This document shows, piece by piece, positions 6,978 through 15,129 of a stretch of 34,045 bases of DNA (position 1 is the stretch's first letter; every line of letters begins with the position of its first letter). A program made the translations under genes and the position numbers. Location of the stretch: NCBI GenBank assembly GCA_007131435.1, contig SLQM01000188.1, positions 1 to 34,045 on the forward strand, written 5' to 3'. The notes under the pieces are model-generated. The model saw only the letters and a list, made by a program, of their open reading frames with translations, was not told the origin of the DNA and searched no databases. Origin of the DNA: Syntrophomonadaceae bacterium (GTDB lineage: Bacteria; Bacillota; Dethiobacteria; DTU022).

Positions 6978-8120
6978 TCAGGAACCGCCATTTATAAAAC
7001 CCTCTTCTTTCAAAATTCCGTGAAAGGCCTGCCTGGCATCGCTGATCGCTTTCAACCGCCACTTCTCCTCCAGGGGATAAAAAAGCTCGCTAAAATCAGC
7101 TATTGCCTGCTCAGCAGCTTTAGCGCTAACCGCACCGTAATGATAAACCCGGTTCTCATTAATCATCGCTTCAAGGCTTTTTAAGGCAGCGGGCAGAGAA
7201 TCGCCGTAAGTGCCAAACTCAAAACTGGTTGCATAAAATGGCTTTTCGGGGTAAAGATCTTTCATCAACAGGTAAAAGTAATCGATCATATCGCCCTGCA
7301 TCTGGTAAAATTCTTCAGGGTTTGTTTTAACTACCAGCGGATAATTAAATTCCTTTACCAAGTCACCGGAGGCACGGCTTTCATGGACTGAGTTGACCAA
7401 AGTCATCTGGTAACGCGGCCCATAACCGCTGTGCATGTCGATAAAAAGAACCTTCTTATAAGGTTCAATGGTATTATAGAAAATATTATTCATGATCACG
7501 GCTGACTCTTCAAAGCTTTTTCCCCCGTAATAGAGGCCCTTTGGATTAACATATTGGCCCATGTGCACAGCTTCACGGAAAGATCCTGATCCCATTCTCA
7601 CGTAGCGACCCAAAAGCTGAAGGAAGAAAAATAACCCCCTTACCTGCTTCAACGGCGAAGGAGGGTTTAAGAATAGTTCTAATTCACTGTAGCGCGCGTT
7701 AACATGATCACGAACCAGTTGGGGATCATAGATAAAATTACGGTTTAAATCAACGTTATTCTCATTAACCCTACGACGTTTATCCATGCCCCAGGGGTTG
7801 ATGGGAGATGCGAAGATTAAACCAGTTGTCTCAGGGTTCAGACAGTGAAGATACTCTTCTGCAAAAAGCCTTATCACGGCATTACCGATATAGCCTTCAA
7901 TACCGTGCAGTCCGCAGGAAAGCATTAGCAGGAGATCATTATCTCTAAGCGGAGCTGCTTCGATAACCTCTGTTGTCAATTGATCCTCAAAACCTCTAAG
8001 TGGGTGGCTTTTCAGGCATGCTTCCGGCCAGTAATCTTTCACTTTAGTTAAAAGGGCACGAAATTCGGCCCTATTATCTAAATATGTCTCAGCAAAGAAT
8101 CGGTGATCGCTTTTTTCCAC
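6978..8120 (-). CDS. DUF2817-family, M14-like zinc carboxypeptidase-fold protein
   Basis: 380 residues from a GTG at 8120. This start is preferred because AAGGAG stands 8 bases before it; the frame is open up to an ATG at 8201 but without a ribosome site. The zinc-ligand motif H-x-x-E is at residues 72-75 (GLHGIEGYIG), the substrate-binding stretch NPWGMDKRRRVNENNVDLNR comes next, a third likely ligand is in DMHSGYGPRY, and a catalytic-type Glu is in SFEFGTYG. M14 proteins remove C-terminal residues from peptides or hydrolyse amide bonds; DUF2817 members have no well-defined substrate. No signal peptide is seen, so the protein is probably cytoplasmic. It is divergent from the glycerate kinase gene. 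Confidence 0.85.
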   Translation of the reverse strand: MEKSDHRFFAETYLDNRAEFRALLTKVKDYWPEACLKSHPLRGFEDQLTTEVIEAAPLRDNDLLLMLSCGLHGIEGYIGNAVIRLFAEEYLHCLNPETTGLIFASPINPWGMDKRRRVNENNVDLNRNFIYDPQLVRDHVNARYSELELFLNPPSPLKQVRGLFFFLQLLGRYVRMGSGSFREAVHMGQYVNPKGLYYGGKSFEESAVIMNNIFYNTIEPYKKVLFIDMHSGYGPRYQMTLVNSVHESRASGDLVKEFNYPLVVKTNPEEFYQMQGDMIDYFYLLMKDLYPEKPFYATSFEFGTYGDSLPAALKSLEAMINENRVYHYGAVSAKAAEQAIADFSELFYPLEEKWRLKAISDARQAFHGILKEEGFINGGS

Positions 8121-8286
8121 GAACCATGCTCCTTCCAGGTCATTACAATTAGAGTGTTTATAATTTATCAATAATTTTACATAGTGATTGTATCCCATCA
8201 AAAATAATTAGACAATATAGAAATAATGATTTTTCTTTGCAGGAGGAATTAGTAAAGCTGTAGAAAATTGTTTCCATCCTTTAATC

Positions 8287-9435
8287 TTGGGGGGTAACGC
8301 TATAAAAATTTTAATTGCTCCTGATAAATTCAAAGGCTCTATGACCGCCATAGAGGCCGCTAATTCCATCGCCCTGGGCATAAAAAAAGTTAACCCAGGC
8401 GCTAAATTGGTTAAGCTTCCACTATCTGATGGTGGAGAAGGGCTTGTCGATGTCATGGTCAATGCAGCTGGCGGAACCGTAATTGAGACGATGGTAACTG
8501 GTCCACTGGGCAACCCGGTCAAGGCAAAATGGGGATTGATTGAAGATAAGGTGAAAGCCGTTATTGAGATGTCTGCTGCCTCAGGCTTAAACCTGGTTTC
8601 TGAAAGCAAACGAAATCCTTCAATTACCAGTACTTATGGAACAGGGGAGCTAATTAAGGCTGCCATGGATCATGGGTGTAATGAGATTATAGTCGGGATT
8701 GGCGGCAGTGCAACAAATGATGGTGGAGCAGGCATGGCCCGGGCCCTGGGCGTTAAATTTAATGACTTTAACAAAGAACCGTTAGCTGAAGGTGGAAGCG
8801 AATTAATAAAACTTGAAAGCTTAGATTTGAAAGAAATAGACCCCCGCTTAGAAAGAACAAAAATTCTTGTAGCCAGTGATGTTGACAACCCCCTTATCGG
8901 CCCACGCGGAGCTTCAATTGTCTATGGACCGCAAAAAGGCGCATCAGCGGAGATGGCAAAAAACCTTGACCGGGCCCTTGAAAATTACGCTTCAGTGATC
9001 AAAAGGGAAATTGGAATTAATGTCGACCAGCTGCCGGGCGCCGGGGCCGCCGGCGGACTAGGCGCTGGCTTAATTGCCTTCCTCGGGGCAGAATTACAAC
9101 CGGGCATTGAGCTGGTGCTTGACGCATTGAATTTTGACCGCCACCTGGAAGGCTGCTTTCTCTTGGTAACGGGGGAGGGCAGGCTTGACGGGCAATCGCT
9201 GCACGGCAAGTCGCCGATAGGCGCAGCCAGGAGGGCAAAGAAGAGAAATGTTCCCGTACTTGCCCTGGCCGGCAGTATTTCAGGCAGCCGGGAAAGCTTT
9301 CACCGTGAAGGTATAACCGCCTGTTTCGCCATTGCTGATGGGCCGCTTAGCCTGGAAGAATCAGTGGCAAGGGGCCCTGAGCTGTTAAGTAAAAAAGCCG
9401 CAGAAGTAATGCGGCTTATCAGTAGGATTTCATAA
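8287..9435 (+). CDS. Glycerate kinase (GlxK/GckA type)
   Basis: About 377-382 residues. The N-terminus IKILIAPDKFKGSMTA, PLSDGGEGLVDV, the Gly-rich IVGIGGSATNDGGAGMARAL, and VTGEGRLDGQSLHGKSPIG are signatures of type-I glycerate kinase, which phosphorylates D-glycerate with ATP to phosphoglycerate. The start is uncertain: TTG at 8287 has no ribosome site, whereas GGGGGG (8289-8294) lies exactly 7 bases before an ATA at 8302, the codon where family members have ATG (MKI-IAPD). Either ATA is used as start or the ATG has been changed. The 3' end doubles as a terminator for the convergent lipoprotein gene 8 bases away. Confidence 0.93.
   Translation: MGGNAIKILIAPDKFKGSMTAIEAANSIALGIKKVNPGAKLVKLPLSDGGEGLVDVMVNAAGGTVIETMVTGPLGNPVKAKWGLIEDKVKAVIEMSAASGLNLVSESKRNPSITSTYGTGELIKAAMDHGCNEIIVGIGGSATNDGGAGMARALGVKFNDFNKEPLAEGGSELIKLESLDLKEIDPRLERTKILVASDVDNPLIGPRGASIVYGPQKGASAEMAKNLDRALENYASVIKREIGINVDQLPGAGAAGGLGAGLIAFLGAELQPGIELVLDALNFDRHLEGCFLLVTGEGRLDGQSLHGKSPIGAARRAKKRNVPVLALAGSISGSRESFHREGITACFAIADGPLSLEESVARGPELLSKKAAEVMRLISRIS
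9391..9417 (-). terminator. Terminator of the lipoprotein gene, inside the glycerate kinase coding region
   Basis: Stem AAGCCGCA (9395-9402) / TGCGGCTT (9410-9417), 7-base loop; on the minus strand it is followed by a run of T (complement of 9391-9396). It lies 27 bases past the lipoprotein stop but within the last codons of the convergent kinase gene. Confidence 0.7.
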
Positions 9436-9443
9436 TTGCCCAG

Positions 9444-10079
9444 TTATTCCTGGCCTATTGTAATGGTTGAACCCTCTTCAATTTCTATTTCACTATGCCC
9501 GAATACTACTTCCAGGTCATAATTCAGGCCAATAAAATCGTAAACCCCGGGCAATAAAAATATAAATCGGCTAAGACCAGCCGGTAAAACTTCGTCACCC
9601 AGCATGTCGGCATCAAATATTTTATCCACCACTTCTTCGTCCAACGTTTCTTCTTCAAAATCAATACTGCCGCTTTCGAGGATAGATAAAAAGGCAATAT
9701 CTCCCTCGGTCAGGTTTCTGAACAGAACCGGCACTTTCTCTTCCCCACCAATTTGGATACTAATGCTTTCATCAAAATTCCTGGCCGCATTAATAATATA
9801 GTTCTCAAAAGTAAAAAATAGAACCGTGTATTGTCCTTCGGGAAGCAGGAAAGTGTAAGTTTCACCGGGTTCTATTACTTCATCACCTAAAAGTTCTTCT
9901 CCCCATTCATCGAGATTATCACCATAAAATACTGCAAAAGAAACGATTATTTCTTCTGTCCTATTTGACACTTCGACAGATATTTCATCTTCGGCAATAT
10001 TTGGTTCTTGATTACCACAGGCAGCTGCCATAAGCAGGCAGGCAATTAAAATAAGAGATAATATTATCTTTTTTGTCAT
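9444..10079 (-). CDS. Lipoprotein with internal duplication, function unknown
   Basis: 211 residues. Residues 1-21 are a lipoprotein signal (MTKK, hydrophobic core, then LLMAAACGN with the lipidated Cys at 21), so the product is exported and tethered to the membrane. The mature part is acidic and made of two similar halves: LLGDEVIEPGETYTFLLPEGQYTVL in the first and MLGDEVLPAGLSRFIFLLPGVYDFI in the second, each in the order beta-strand, GDE-V, FLLP-G. Both halves look like small beta-sandwich domains. I recognise no family. AGGAACC-type ribosome site precedes the ATG. It has its own promoter and a terminator embedded in the neighbouring gene. Confidence 0.82.
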   Translation of the reverse strand: MTKKIILSLILIACLLMAAACGNQEPNIAEDEISVEVSNRTEEIIVSFAVFYGDNLDEWGEELLGDEVIEPGETYTFLLPEGQYTVLFFTFENYIINAARNFDESISIQIGGEEKVPVLFRNLTEGDIAFLSILESGSIDFEEETLDEEVVDKIFDADMLGDEVLPAGLSRFIFLLPGVYDFIGLNYDLEVVFGHSEIEIEEGSTITIGQE

Positions 10080-10168
10080 AAGGAACCTCCGTTATACTTA
10101 ATCCTGGTCAGCTCAGAAAAAATCTAAACTAAAAAATTTTATTAAAAAATTTTCAGCTTGCCTTTGTC

Positions 10169-10196
10169 ATTTTATCATATCTGTTTTTATAATCAA
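10169..10196 (-). promoter_or_regulatory. Promoter of the lipoprotein gene
   Basis: Minus strand TTGATT (10196-10191), 16-base spacer, TAAAAT (10174-10169), about 90 bases before the ATG. A separate TATAAT at 10226-10231 on the plus strand may serve the DUF401 gene, but its -35 (CTGTCT) is poor. Confidence 0.5.
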
Positions 10197-10272
10197 GTTA
10201 TACTGTCTAAAAAAAAGCTTTCAAGTATAATAGTACCCAGATGCTTTATTATCAAAAGAATGAGGTGCAGCT

Positions 10273-11538
10273 TTGCTTGACTGGTTAACTAGAGACTTTA
10301 TAGAAGGAGCAGGAGTTATAATCTCAATATTTTTGATTATTTACCTGATCCGTAACAAGTGGAAAATGTACTGGGTTTTGCTGATCGCCATAACTGTCCT
10401 GGCTTTTACCAATAACAACAATTTTTCTGAAAACCTGGCCATTCTATATTATTCATTAACAAGCTATACAGCTTTCTACCTGGTAACAATGGTTGCAGCT
10501 ATTGTCCTGTTGGGACACCTACACCAGGAAATTGGCGCCATGGAGCAACTGGTTAACAACTTGCGCTACCTTGTACGAGATCCAAGGGCCTTATTAATGA
10601 TTTTCCCGGCAGCAATCTCACTTTTCTCGACAGTTCCCGGTGGGGCAATCATTTCAGCGCCCATGGTTGAAGAGACGGGGCATAAGCTAAGGATGTCGCC
10701 CACAGAACTGGCCATGTCGAACATGGTATACCGCCACCTTGTTGTACTGATCACCCCCTTTAACTCCAGCCTGGTTTTAGCATCAGGCATTACCGGCATC
10801 AGCATAGCCGGTTACCTGGGATTTACCGTTCCCGTTATTGCCATTGTATTCTTAATTGCCACCATCATCCTTCTCTACCGCTACCCGCGCAGCAGCATCG
10901 AGCCGCTGGAAGCCCGCGAAAGCGGGAGAACCGGGCAGGCCTTAGCTGCCGTTTTAGTTTCCGCGTCCCCTTACCTGCTGGCCATGGTCCTTGGCCTGGC
11001 GCTTGGAGTTTTTTTCCCCCTGGCCCTGCTGGCAGGAATTGCGGTCTGCTTACTGATTAATTTACCGGCCAGGGAAAGAACAAAAGCCCTGGGTAACCGC
11101 CTGGCAATTCTTCTTAAAGGTTTTAACTGGCCCATAGCGCTGTCAACCCTGGCCATTGTTGTATATAAAGATTTTATGCTGGAAGCAGAATCCTTTCAAC
11201 AGGCAGTTTATTTTCTTGTTGAACAGGGACTCCCCCTGATGGTGCTTATCGTGGTTTTACCATTCATTACCGGGTTCATTACCGGCAACAATACAGCGTC
11301 GCTCGGAATCGCCCTGCCCGTTCTAATTCCCTTTTTTGGCCCGGATATGTTCTCGGTACGCTATTTCGGAATCATTTATTTAAGCTCATATGCCGGGTAT
11401 TTCGGCTCCCCTGTTCACCTCTGCACTTACCTGACCAATGAATATTTTAAAACCCCACTCTACTCCCTGATTAAGCAGGTAAACATTTACGGGGCAATCA
11501 TGCTAACCGTGGGTCTGATCCTGGCAATTTTTTACTAA
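10273..11538 (+). CDS. DUF401-family integral membrane protein (permease-like)
   Basis: 421 residues, almost entirely hydrophobic with about 10-11 membrane segments. The stretches FPAAISLFSTVPGGAIISAP, VYRHLVVLITPFNSSLVLAS, TGFITGNNTASLGIALPVL and SSYAGYFGSPVHLCTYL are characteristic of the DUF401 (AF0261-like) family, which has the two-fold organisation of ion-transporter-type permeases with broken helices. Substrate unknown. TTG start at 10273 preceded by GAGGTG 5 bases earlier. It stands alone; the next gene has its own promoter. Confidence 0.85.
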   Translation: MLDWLTRDFIEGAGVIISIFLIIYLIRNKWKMYWVLLIAITVLAFTNNNNFSENLAILYYSLTSYTAFYLVTMVAAIVLLGHLHQEIGAMEQLVNNLRYLVRDPRALLMIFPAAISLFSTVPGGAIISAPMVEETGHKLRMSPTELAMSNMVYRHLVVLITPFNSSLVLASGITGISIAGYLGFTVPVIAIVFLIATIILLYRYPRSSIEPLEARESGRTGQALAAVLVSASPYLLAMVLGLALGVFFPLALLAGIAVCLLINLPARERTKALGNRLAILLKGFNWPIALSTLAIVVYKDFMLEAESFQQAVYFLVEQGLPLMVLIVVLPFITGFITGNNTASLGIALPVLIPFFGPDMFSVRYFGIIYLSSYAGYFGSPVHLCTYLTNEYFKTPLYSLIKQVNIYGAIMLTVGLILAIFY

Positions 11539-11646
11539 TGGCTATAATACCAGTATTCATTCACTTCTTTAATAAAATTATTTATTCCTCTCTAACTTGA
11601 AAACCTTTAACAGCAAAGGGAAGAAACCGGGTAAGAAAATTAATAT

Positions 11647-11675
11647 TTGTCGGCACCTATTATCCATGGTAAAAT
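11647..11675 (+). promoter_or_regulatory. Promoter of the TraB-family gene
   Basis: TTGTCG (11647-11652), 17-base spacer, TAAAAT (11670-11675), 37 bases before the start codon. Confidence 0.65.
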
Positions 11676-11711
11676 CCTTATGTTACAGCAATTTTAAAAG
11701 GCAGTGATCGG

Positions 11712-12884
11712 TTGATAAGCGAAAACATACACCGCATAGAGTTAAATAACCGCCAGATAATCCTGATCGGTACAGCTCATATATCCAAGAAGAGCGCAGA
11801 CGAGGTTAAAGAGGTAATAGAATCTGAAATCCCGGATACGGTTTGTATTGAGCTATGCCAGGCCCGTTACCAGGCGATGGTTGATAAAAACAGATGGAAA
11901 AACACTGATATTTTTAAGATCCTCAAGGAGCGTAAAGCCTTTCTGCTGCTGGCTAATTTGATAGTATCCTCCTACCAGAAAAGGCTGGCCAGGCAATTCG
12001 GCGTAGAGCCCGGACTGGAGATGAAACAGGGTGTCCTTTCTGCTGAAAAAGTAGGAGCGAGAATTTGTCTGGCTGACAGGGATATCCAGGTAACTATGCT
12101 CAGGTTGTGGCGCAACGTCGGTTTTTATGGCAAGCTGAAACTTTTTTTTCAACTTATGTTCAGTCTTTTTATGGGTGAAGAACTGACCGAGGAAGACATT
12201 GAAAAAATGAAAAGCAAAGATATGCTTAGTGCCGCCCTTGATGAGTTGGCAGGTTCTTTTCCCCGGCTTAAATCGATAATCATTGACGAGCGCGACAAAT
12301 ACCTTGCCCAGAAAATCAAAACAGCTCCCGGTGAAAAAATTATTGCAGTCCTGGGTGCTGGTCATATCCCGGGCATTAAAGAAGAAATCTACAAGGAACA
12401 TGACCTTGAAGAGCTGTCAAAAGTTAAGCCTGCATCAAAATCAACAAAGGTTATTGCCTGGATGATCCCCCTTTTAATAATTAGCATTATTGCCGCCACC
12501 TTTTCAGTTGACCGGGCAACGGGGATTGAACAGGTGATCAGCTGGGTTTTGTGGAACGGGTCGCTCGGAGTGCTTGGTGCAGCGCTCGCTCTTGCTCACC
12601 CCCTGGCCATTTTAACTGCATTTATTGCCGCTCCGATCAGTTCGCTTAGCCCCCTGCTGGCTGCAGGTTGGTTTGCTGGAATTACGGAAGCTTTTATGAG
12701 AAAACCTAACGTAGAAGATTTTGAAAATCTTTCTGAAGACATTCAGACTTTAAAGGGTTTCTGGCGTAACAGGGTTACCCATATCCTGCTGGTCGTTGTT
12801 TTTGCCAACCTGGGCAGTACTATCGGAACGATTATTGGCGGAGCCGATGTTTTCAGAAGGTTTGTTAATACTTTTTTCGGTTAA
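11712..12884 (+). CDS. TraB/PrgY-family membrane protein
   Basis: 390 residues starting at TTG 11712. The N-terminal soluble part (1-245) has the TraB/GumN signature: IILIGTAHIS (17-26) near the start, VCIELCQARYQAM with the conserved Glu and Arg, ICLADRDIQVT, and AVLGAGHIPGI (about 215-225), a Tiki/EreA-like fold with conserved GxxH motifs. The C-terminal third (about 250-390) holds four membrane segments. PrgY in Enterococcus shuts off pheromone signalling; in other bacteria and archaea the function is unknown, and a metal-dependent peptidase role has been suggested for the fold. A terminator follows. Confidence 0.9.
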   Translation: MISENIHRIELNNRQIILIGTAHISKKSADEVKEVIESEIPDTVCIELCQARYQAMVDKNRWKNTDIFKILKERKAFLLLANLIVSSYQKRLARQFGVEPGLEMKQGVLSAEKVGARICLADRDIQVTMLRLWRNVGFYGKLKLFFQLMFSLFMGEELTEEDIEKMKSKDMLSAALDELAGSFPRLKSIIIDERDKYLAQKIKTAPGEKIIAVLGAGHIPGIKEEIYKEHDLEELSKVKPASKSTKVIAWMIPLLIISIIAATFSVDRATGIEQVISWVLWNGSLGVLGAALALAHPLAILTAFIAAPISSLSPLLAAGWFAGITEAFMRKPNVEDFENLSEDIQTLKGFWRNRVTHILLVVVFANLGSTIGTIIGGADVFRRFVNTFFG

Positions 12885-12910
12885 GGCCATTTGGCGAACC
12901 AACAGTAATG

Positions 12911-12939
12911 AAAAAAAACCAGCCGTGTTGGCTGGTTTT
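12911..12939. terminator. Bidirectional terminator
   Basis: Stem AAACCAGCC (12916-12924) / GGCTGGTTT (12930-12938) with GTGTT loop, eight A before and four T after, between the convergent TraB and YibE/F genes. Confidence 0.85.
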
Positions 12940-12964
12940 GTAATAAAGTTATGAAAACAGGTCT

Positions 12965-14071
12965 TTATGCACTTCGATCTGCAAGAAAATAGGCAGAAAG
13001 CGCTGCTGTTATGGGAACTGAGAAAATCAGGCCAATGCTGCCAGCTATGCCACGGACAAATTCCGTTGCTATAAGGTCCATGTTGATCACTTTCAGGTAA
13101 TCGATTTCATAGCCCATTACCAGCAGCAGCATGGGTATTGCTGCGCCCACATAAGCCAGGATCAGGGTATTGGCCATGGTTCCCATTACATCTTGCCCTA
13201 CATTTAGAGCACCTTGAAAAAGTTCCCGGGGTTTTATATCCGGGCAGGCTTGCCTTATCTCTGCCGCAGCTGAAGCTACGGACATCCCTATATCAATAAT
13301 TGCTCCCAGGGAACCGATTATAATTCCAGCAAAAAGAAGCCCCCTGAAATCTATGGTGTGATCCATAAAGTAAAGCATCTGCGCTTCGTGGGTCCCAAAA
13401 CCGGTCAACCTGGCGAGACTGCCAGCCCAAAAAGCCATTAGGCCGGCAATTACGACCCCGCTTACCGTTCCGACAATTGCCACAACAGATTTTTTGTTAA
13501 AACCGCCAATAACAAAAAGGGTAAATGTAACAGCCATTATAGCAGTAAATACAGCAAGCAATATTGGGCTGTACCCTACCAGGAGCAGGGGAAGCAGGAA
13601 CCTGAAAACCAGTAAAATTGTAACACCAAGGGTGATAATAGTCTTTAAGCCCTTCATCCGCCCAACGAGCAGCAGCGCAACAAGGAACACGGCAATCAGG
13701 TAATAAACCCCGCGATCACGGGCCATGTCCTGGACATAAGCCCGTTCGAAGTTACCTTCTTCTCCCACTGCTACAACAATTACCTCCTGGCCCTCTTCCA
13801 GGAGGAAGTCAAACACAGGGTCTCCGGCAAAAAAAGTATTCACAATTGTTATCTCTTTACCGCTGTAAGGGCCGCTTGTCAGGCGAACAATAACCTCCTG
13901 CTCAATGATAGTATAATAATCATGCTCCTCTTCTTTACTCTCATCAACTTCCAGCACGCGGCCCCGGTAAAAGAATTCTTTTTCCGGCTCATAATAATCA
14001 TTATCAAACTGGGCCCCTACCGGAAGTGCAATTATCAAAATTGTCAATAAAGAACAAATAGCTATTTTCAT
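12965..14071 (-). CDS. YibE/F-family membrane protein
   Basis: 368 residues. A signal peptide (about 1-20, ending near GAQ) is followed by an extracellular beta-rich domain (about 25-120: YRGRVLEVDE, EVIVRLTSGPYSGKEITI, EEGQEVIVV) and then seven or eight membrane segments (about 125-365). The conserved core is DIGMSVASAAAEI, GALNVGQDVMGTMANTLILAYVG and VINMDLIATEFVRGIAGSIGL, all hallmarks of YibE/F. These proteins are widespread in Firmicutes and of unknown transport function. GGGAGG lies about 7 bases before the ATG at 14071. The CAP-domain gene upstream on the same strand has its own terminator, so the two are separate units. Confidence 0.92.
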   Translation of the reverse strand: MKIAICSLLTILIIALPVGAQFDNDYYEPEKEFFYRGRVLEVDESKEEEHDYYTIIEQEVIVRLTSGPYSGKEITIVNTFFAGDPVFDFLLEEGQEVIVVAVGEEGNFERAYVQDMARDRGVYYLIAVFLVALLLVGRMKGLKTIITLGVTILLVFRFLLPLLLVGYSPILLAVFTAIMAVTFTLFVIGGFNKKSVVAIVGTVSGVVIAGLMAFWAGSLARLTGFGTHEAQMLYFMDHTIDFRGLLFAGIIIGSLGAIIDIGMSVASAAAEIRQACPDIKPRELFQGALNVGQDVMGTMANTLILAYVGAAIPMLLLVMGYEIDYLKVINMDLIATEFVRGIAGSIGLIFSVPITAALSAYFLADRSA

Positions 14072-14110
14072 ACCTAAACCTCCCGTCCGTACTTAGAAGC
14101 CGGGCAAACA

Positions 14111-14154
14111 AAAAAGAACAGTTCCCTGGATTAAAAATAATTAACTGTTCTTTT
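14111..14154 (-). terminator. Terminator of the CAP-domain gene
   Basis: Twelve-bp stem AAAAGAACAGTT (14112-14123) / AACTGTTCTTTT (14143-14154) with a 19-base loop; on the minus strand it follows the stop of the CAP gene by 2 bases and ends in a run of T. Confidence 0.75.
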
Positions 14155-14156
14155 CT

Positions 14157-14933
14157 TTAGCGTCCCACAAACAGCTGGGTATAGTAATGGCTGCCGTCAC
14201 TTTTTACGTGAATACCGATACCCACAAACCTGTAGCTACTGCCTAATATGTTATCCCTGTGCCCGGGCGAATTCATCAGGGAATTATGGGCGGCACTAAC
14301 TGATCCGCTGGAATTCATGGCCAGGTTTTCTCCGGCAGAACGGTAACTAATTCCAAAGTTTCTTAATAATCCTTCCAGGCCACCGTAACGCGGAGACGTA
14401 TGGCTGAAATAGTTGTTATCAATCATATCTTTACTTTTTGCCCTGGCAGCACGGGTAAGTTCACTGCAGACCTGGAGTTGGGAAAGCCCGGCATTGCTAC
14501 GGGCCTGGTTAACAAGGTTTAGCATCTCCTGCTCCTTGGCGCTCAGCGAGGAGCTGCTGACGGTTGTCCCGGATGCCACCTGGTTTGAAGCTGAAGGTTT
14601 ATCCGGCTGTGTTTCAACCTGCTGCCTGATTACCGGAATAGAATTGTCACATTCACTTTCAGAAAGCTGTGTTTTTAAATCAGGCGCTTTCTCAGCATCC
14701 AGCTCTTCGCTGGGATGTTTTATACTAAAAACCAGTTTATCCTTATTATACCGGTAAACCAGGGTATAATAATTTGTTCGTTCGAGGTCATGTTCTCCAG
14801 GCAGACCACCGTCTCCCTCAATTGCATGCATGATAAAATCAGGGTTTATGATTTCCACCATGTATAGCAGCGCTGGTAAAAACAGAAGTAAACCTAAAAA
14901 AAGGGCCAGGTGCAGGTATCTTTTTAACTTCAT
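14157..14933 (-). CDS. Secreted or membrane-anchored CAP (SCP-like) domain protein
   Basis: 258 residues from the ATG at 14933, preferred over the ATG at 14951 because AAAGGA stands 9 bases before it. One hydrophobic segment (about 7-27) anchors or exports it. A low-complexity linker rich in Ser/Thr (about 95-130) leads to a C-terminal CAP domain (about 132-258) with EQEMLNLVNQARSNAGL, the His in NYFSHTSP, SAGENLAMN with the Glu, MNSPGHRDNILG and a final GIGIHVKSDGSHYYTQLF. This YkwD-type arrangement is common in sporulating Firmicutes, often in envelope or spore-related proteins; the molecular function is not settled. Confidence 0.92.
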   Translation of the reverse strand: MKLKRYLHLALFLGLLLFLPALLYMVEIINPDFIMHAIEGDGGLPGEHDLERTNYYTLVYRYNKDKLVFSIKHPSEELDAEKAPDLKTQLSESECDNSIPVIRQQVETQPDKPSASNQVASGTTVSSSSLSAKEQEMLNLVNQARSNAGLSQLQVCSELTRAARAKSKDMIDNNYFSHTSPRYGGLEGLLRNFGISYRSAGENLAMNSSGSVSAAHNSLMNSPGHRDNILGSSYRFVGIGIHVKSDGSHYYTQLFVGR

Positions 14934-14993
14934 CTGCCGGAGTCCTTTCATTGTGCTGCATTAGTAGATAAGCTGAGATAACTACTACTGAGC

Positions 14994-15022
14994 AAAATAA
15001 TATATTTCTAAAACTACGACAA
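14994..15022 (-). promoter_or_regulatory. Possible promoter of the CAP-domain gene
   Basis: Minus strand TTGTCG (15022-15017), 17-base spacer, TATTTT (14999-14994), about 60 bases before the start. Confidence 0.45.
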
Positions 15023-15129
15023 TTATTATGACAGCTCTTCCTGGATCAATTTAATACCCAATCATCACAATCATCAAATATTCACCAAAACCCATTGTTA
15101 ATCCTGCCTGGTTATTATACCAGAGATGG

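Noticed and set aside
15108..15123. CTGGT-TATTAT-ACCAG palindrome after the M20 gene
   Set aside because: Five-bp arms without a T run; not enough to call as terminator or operator.
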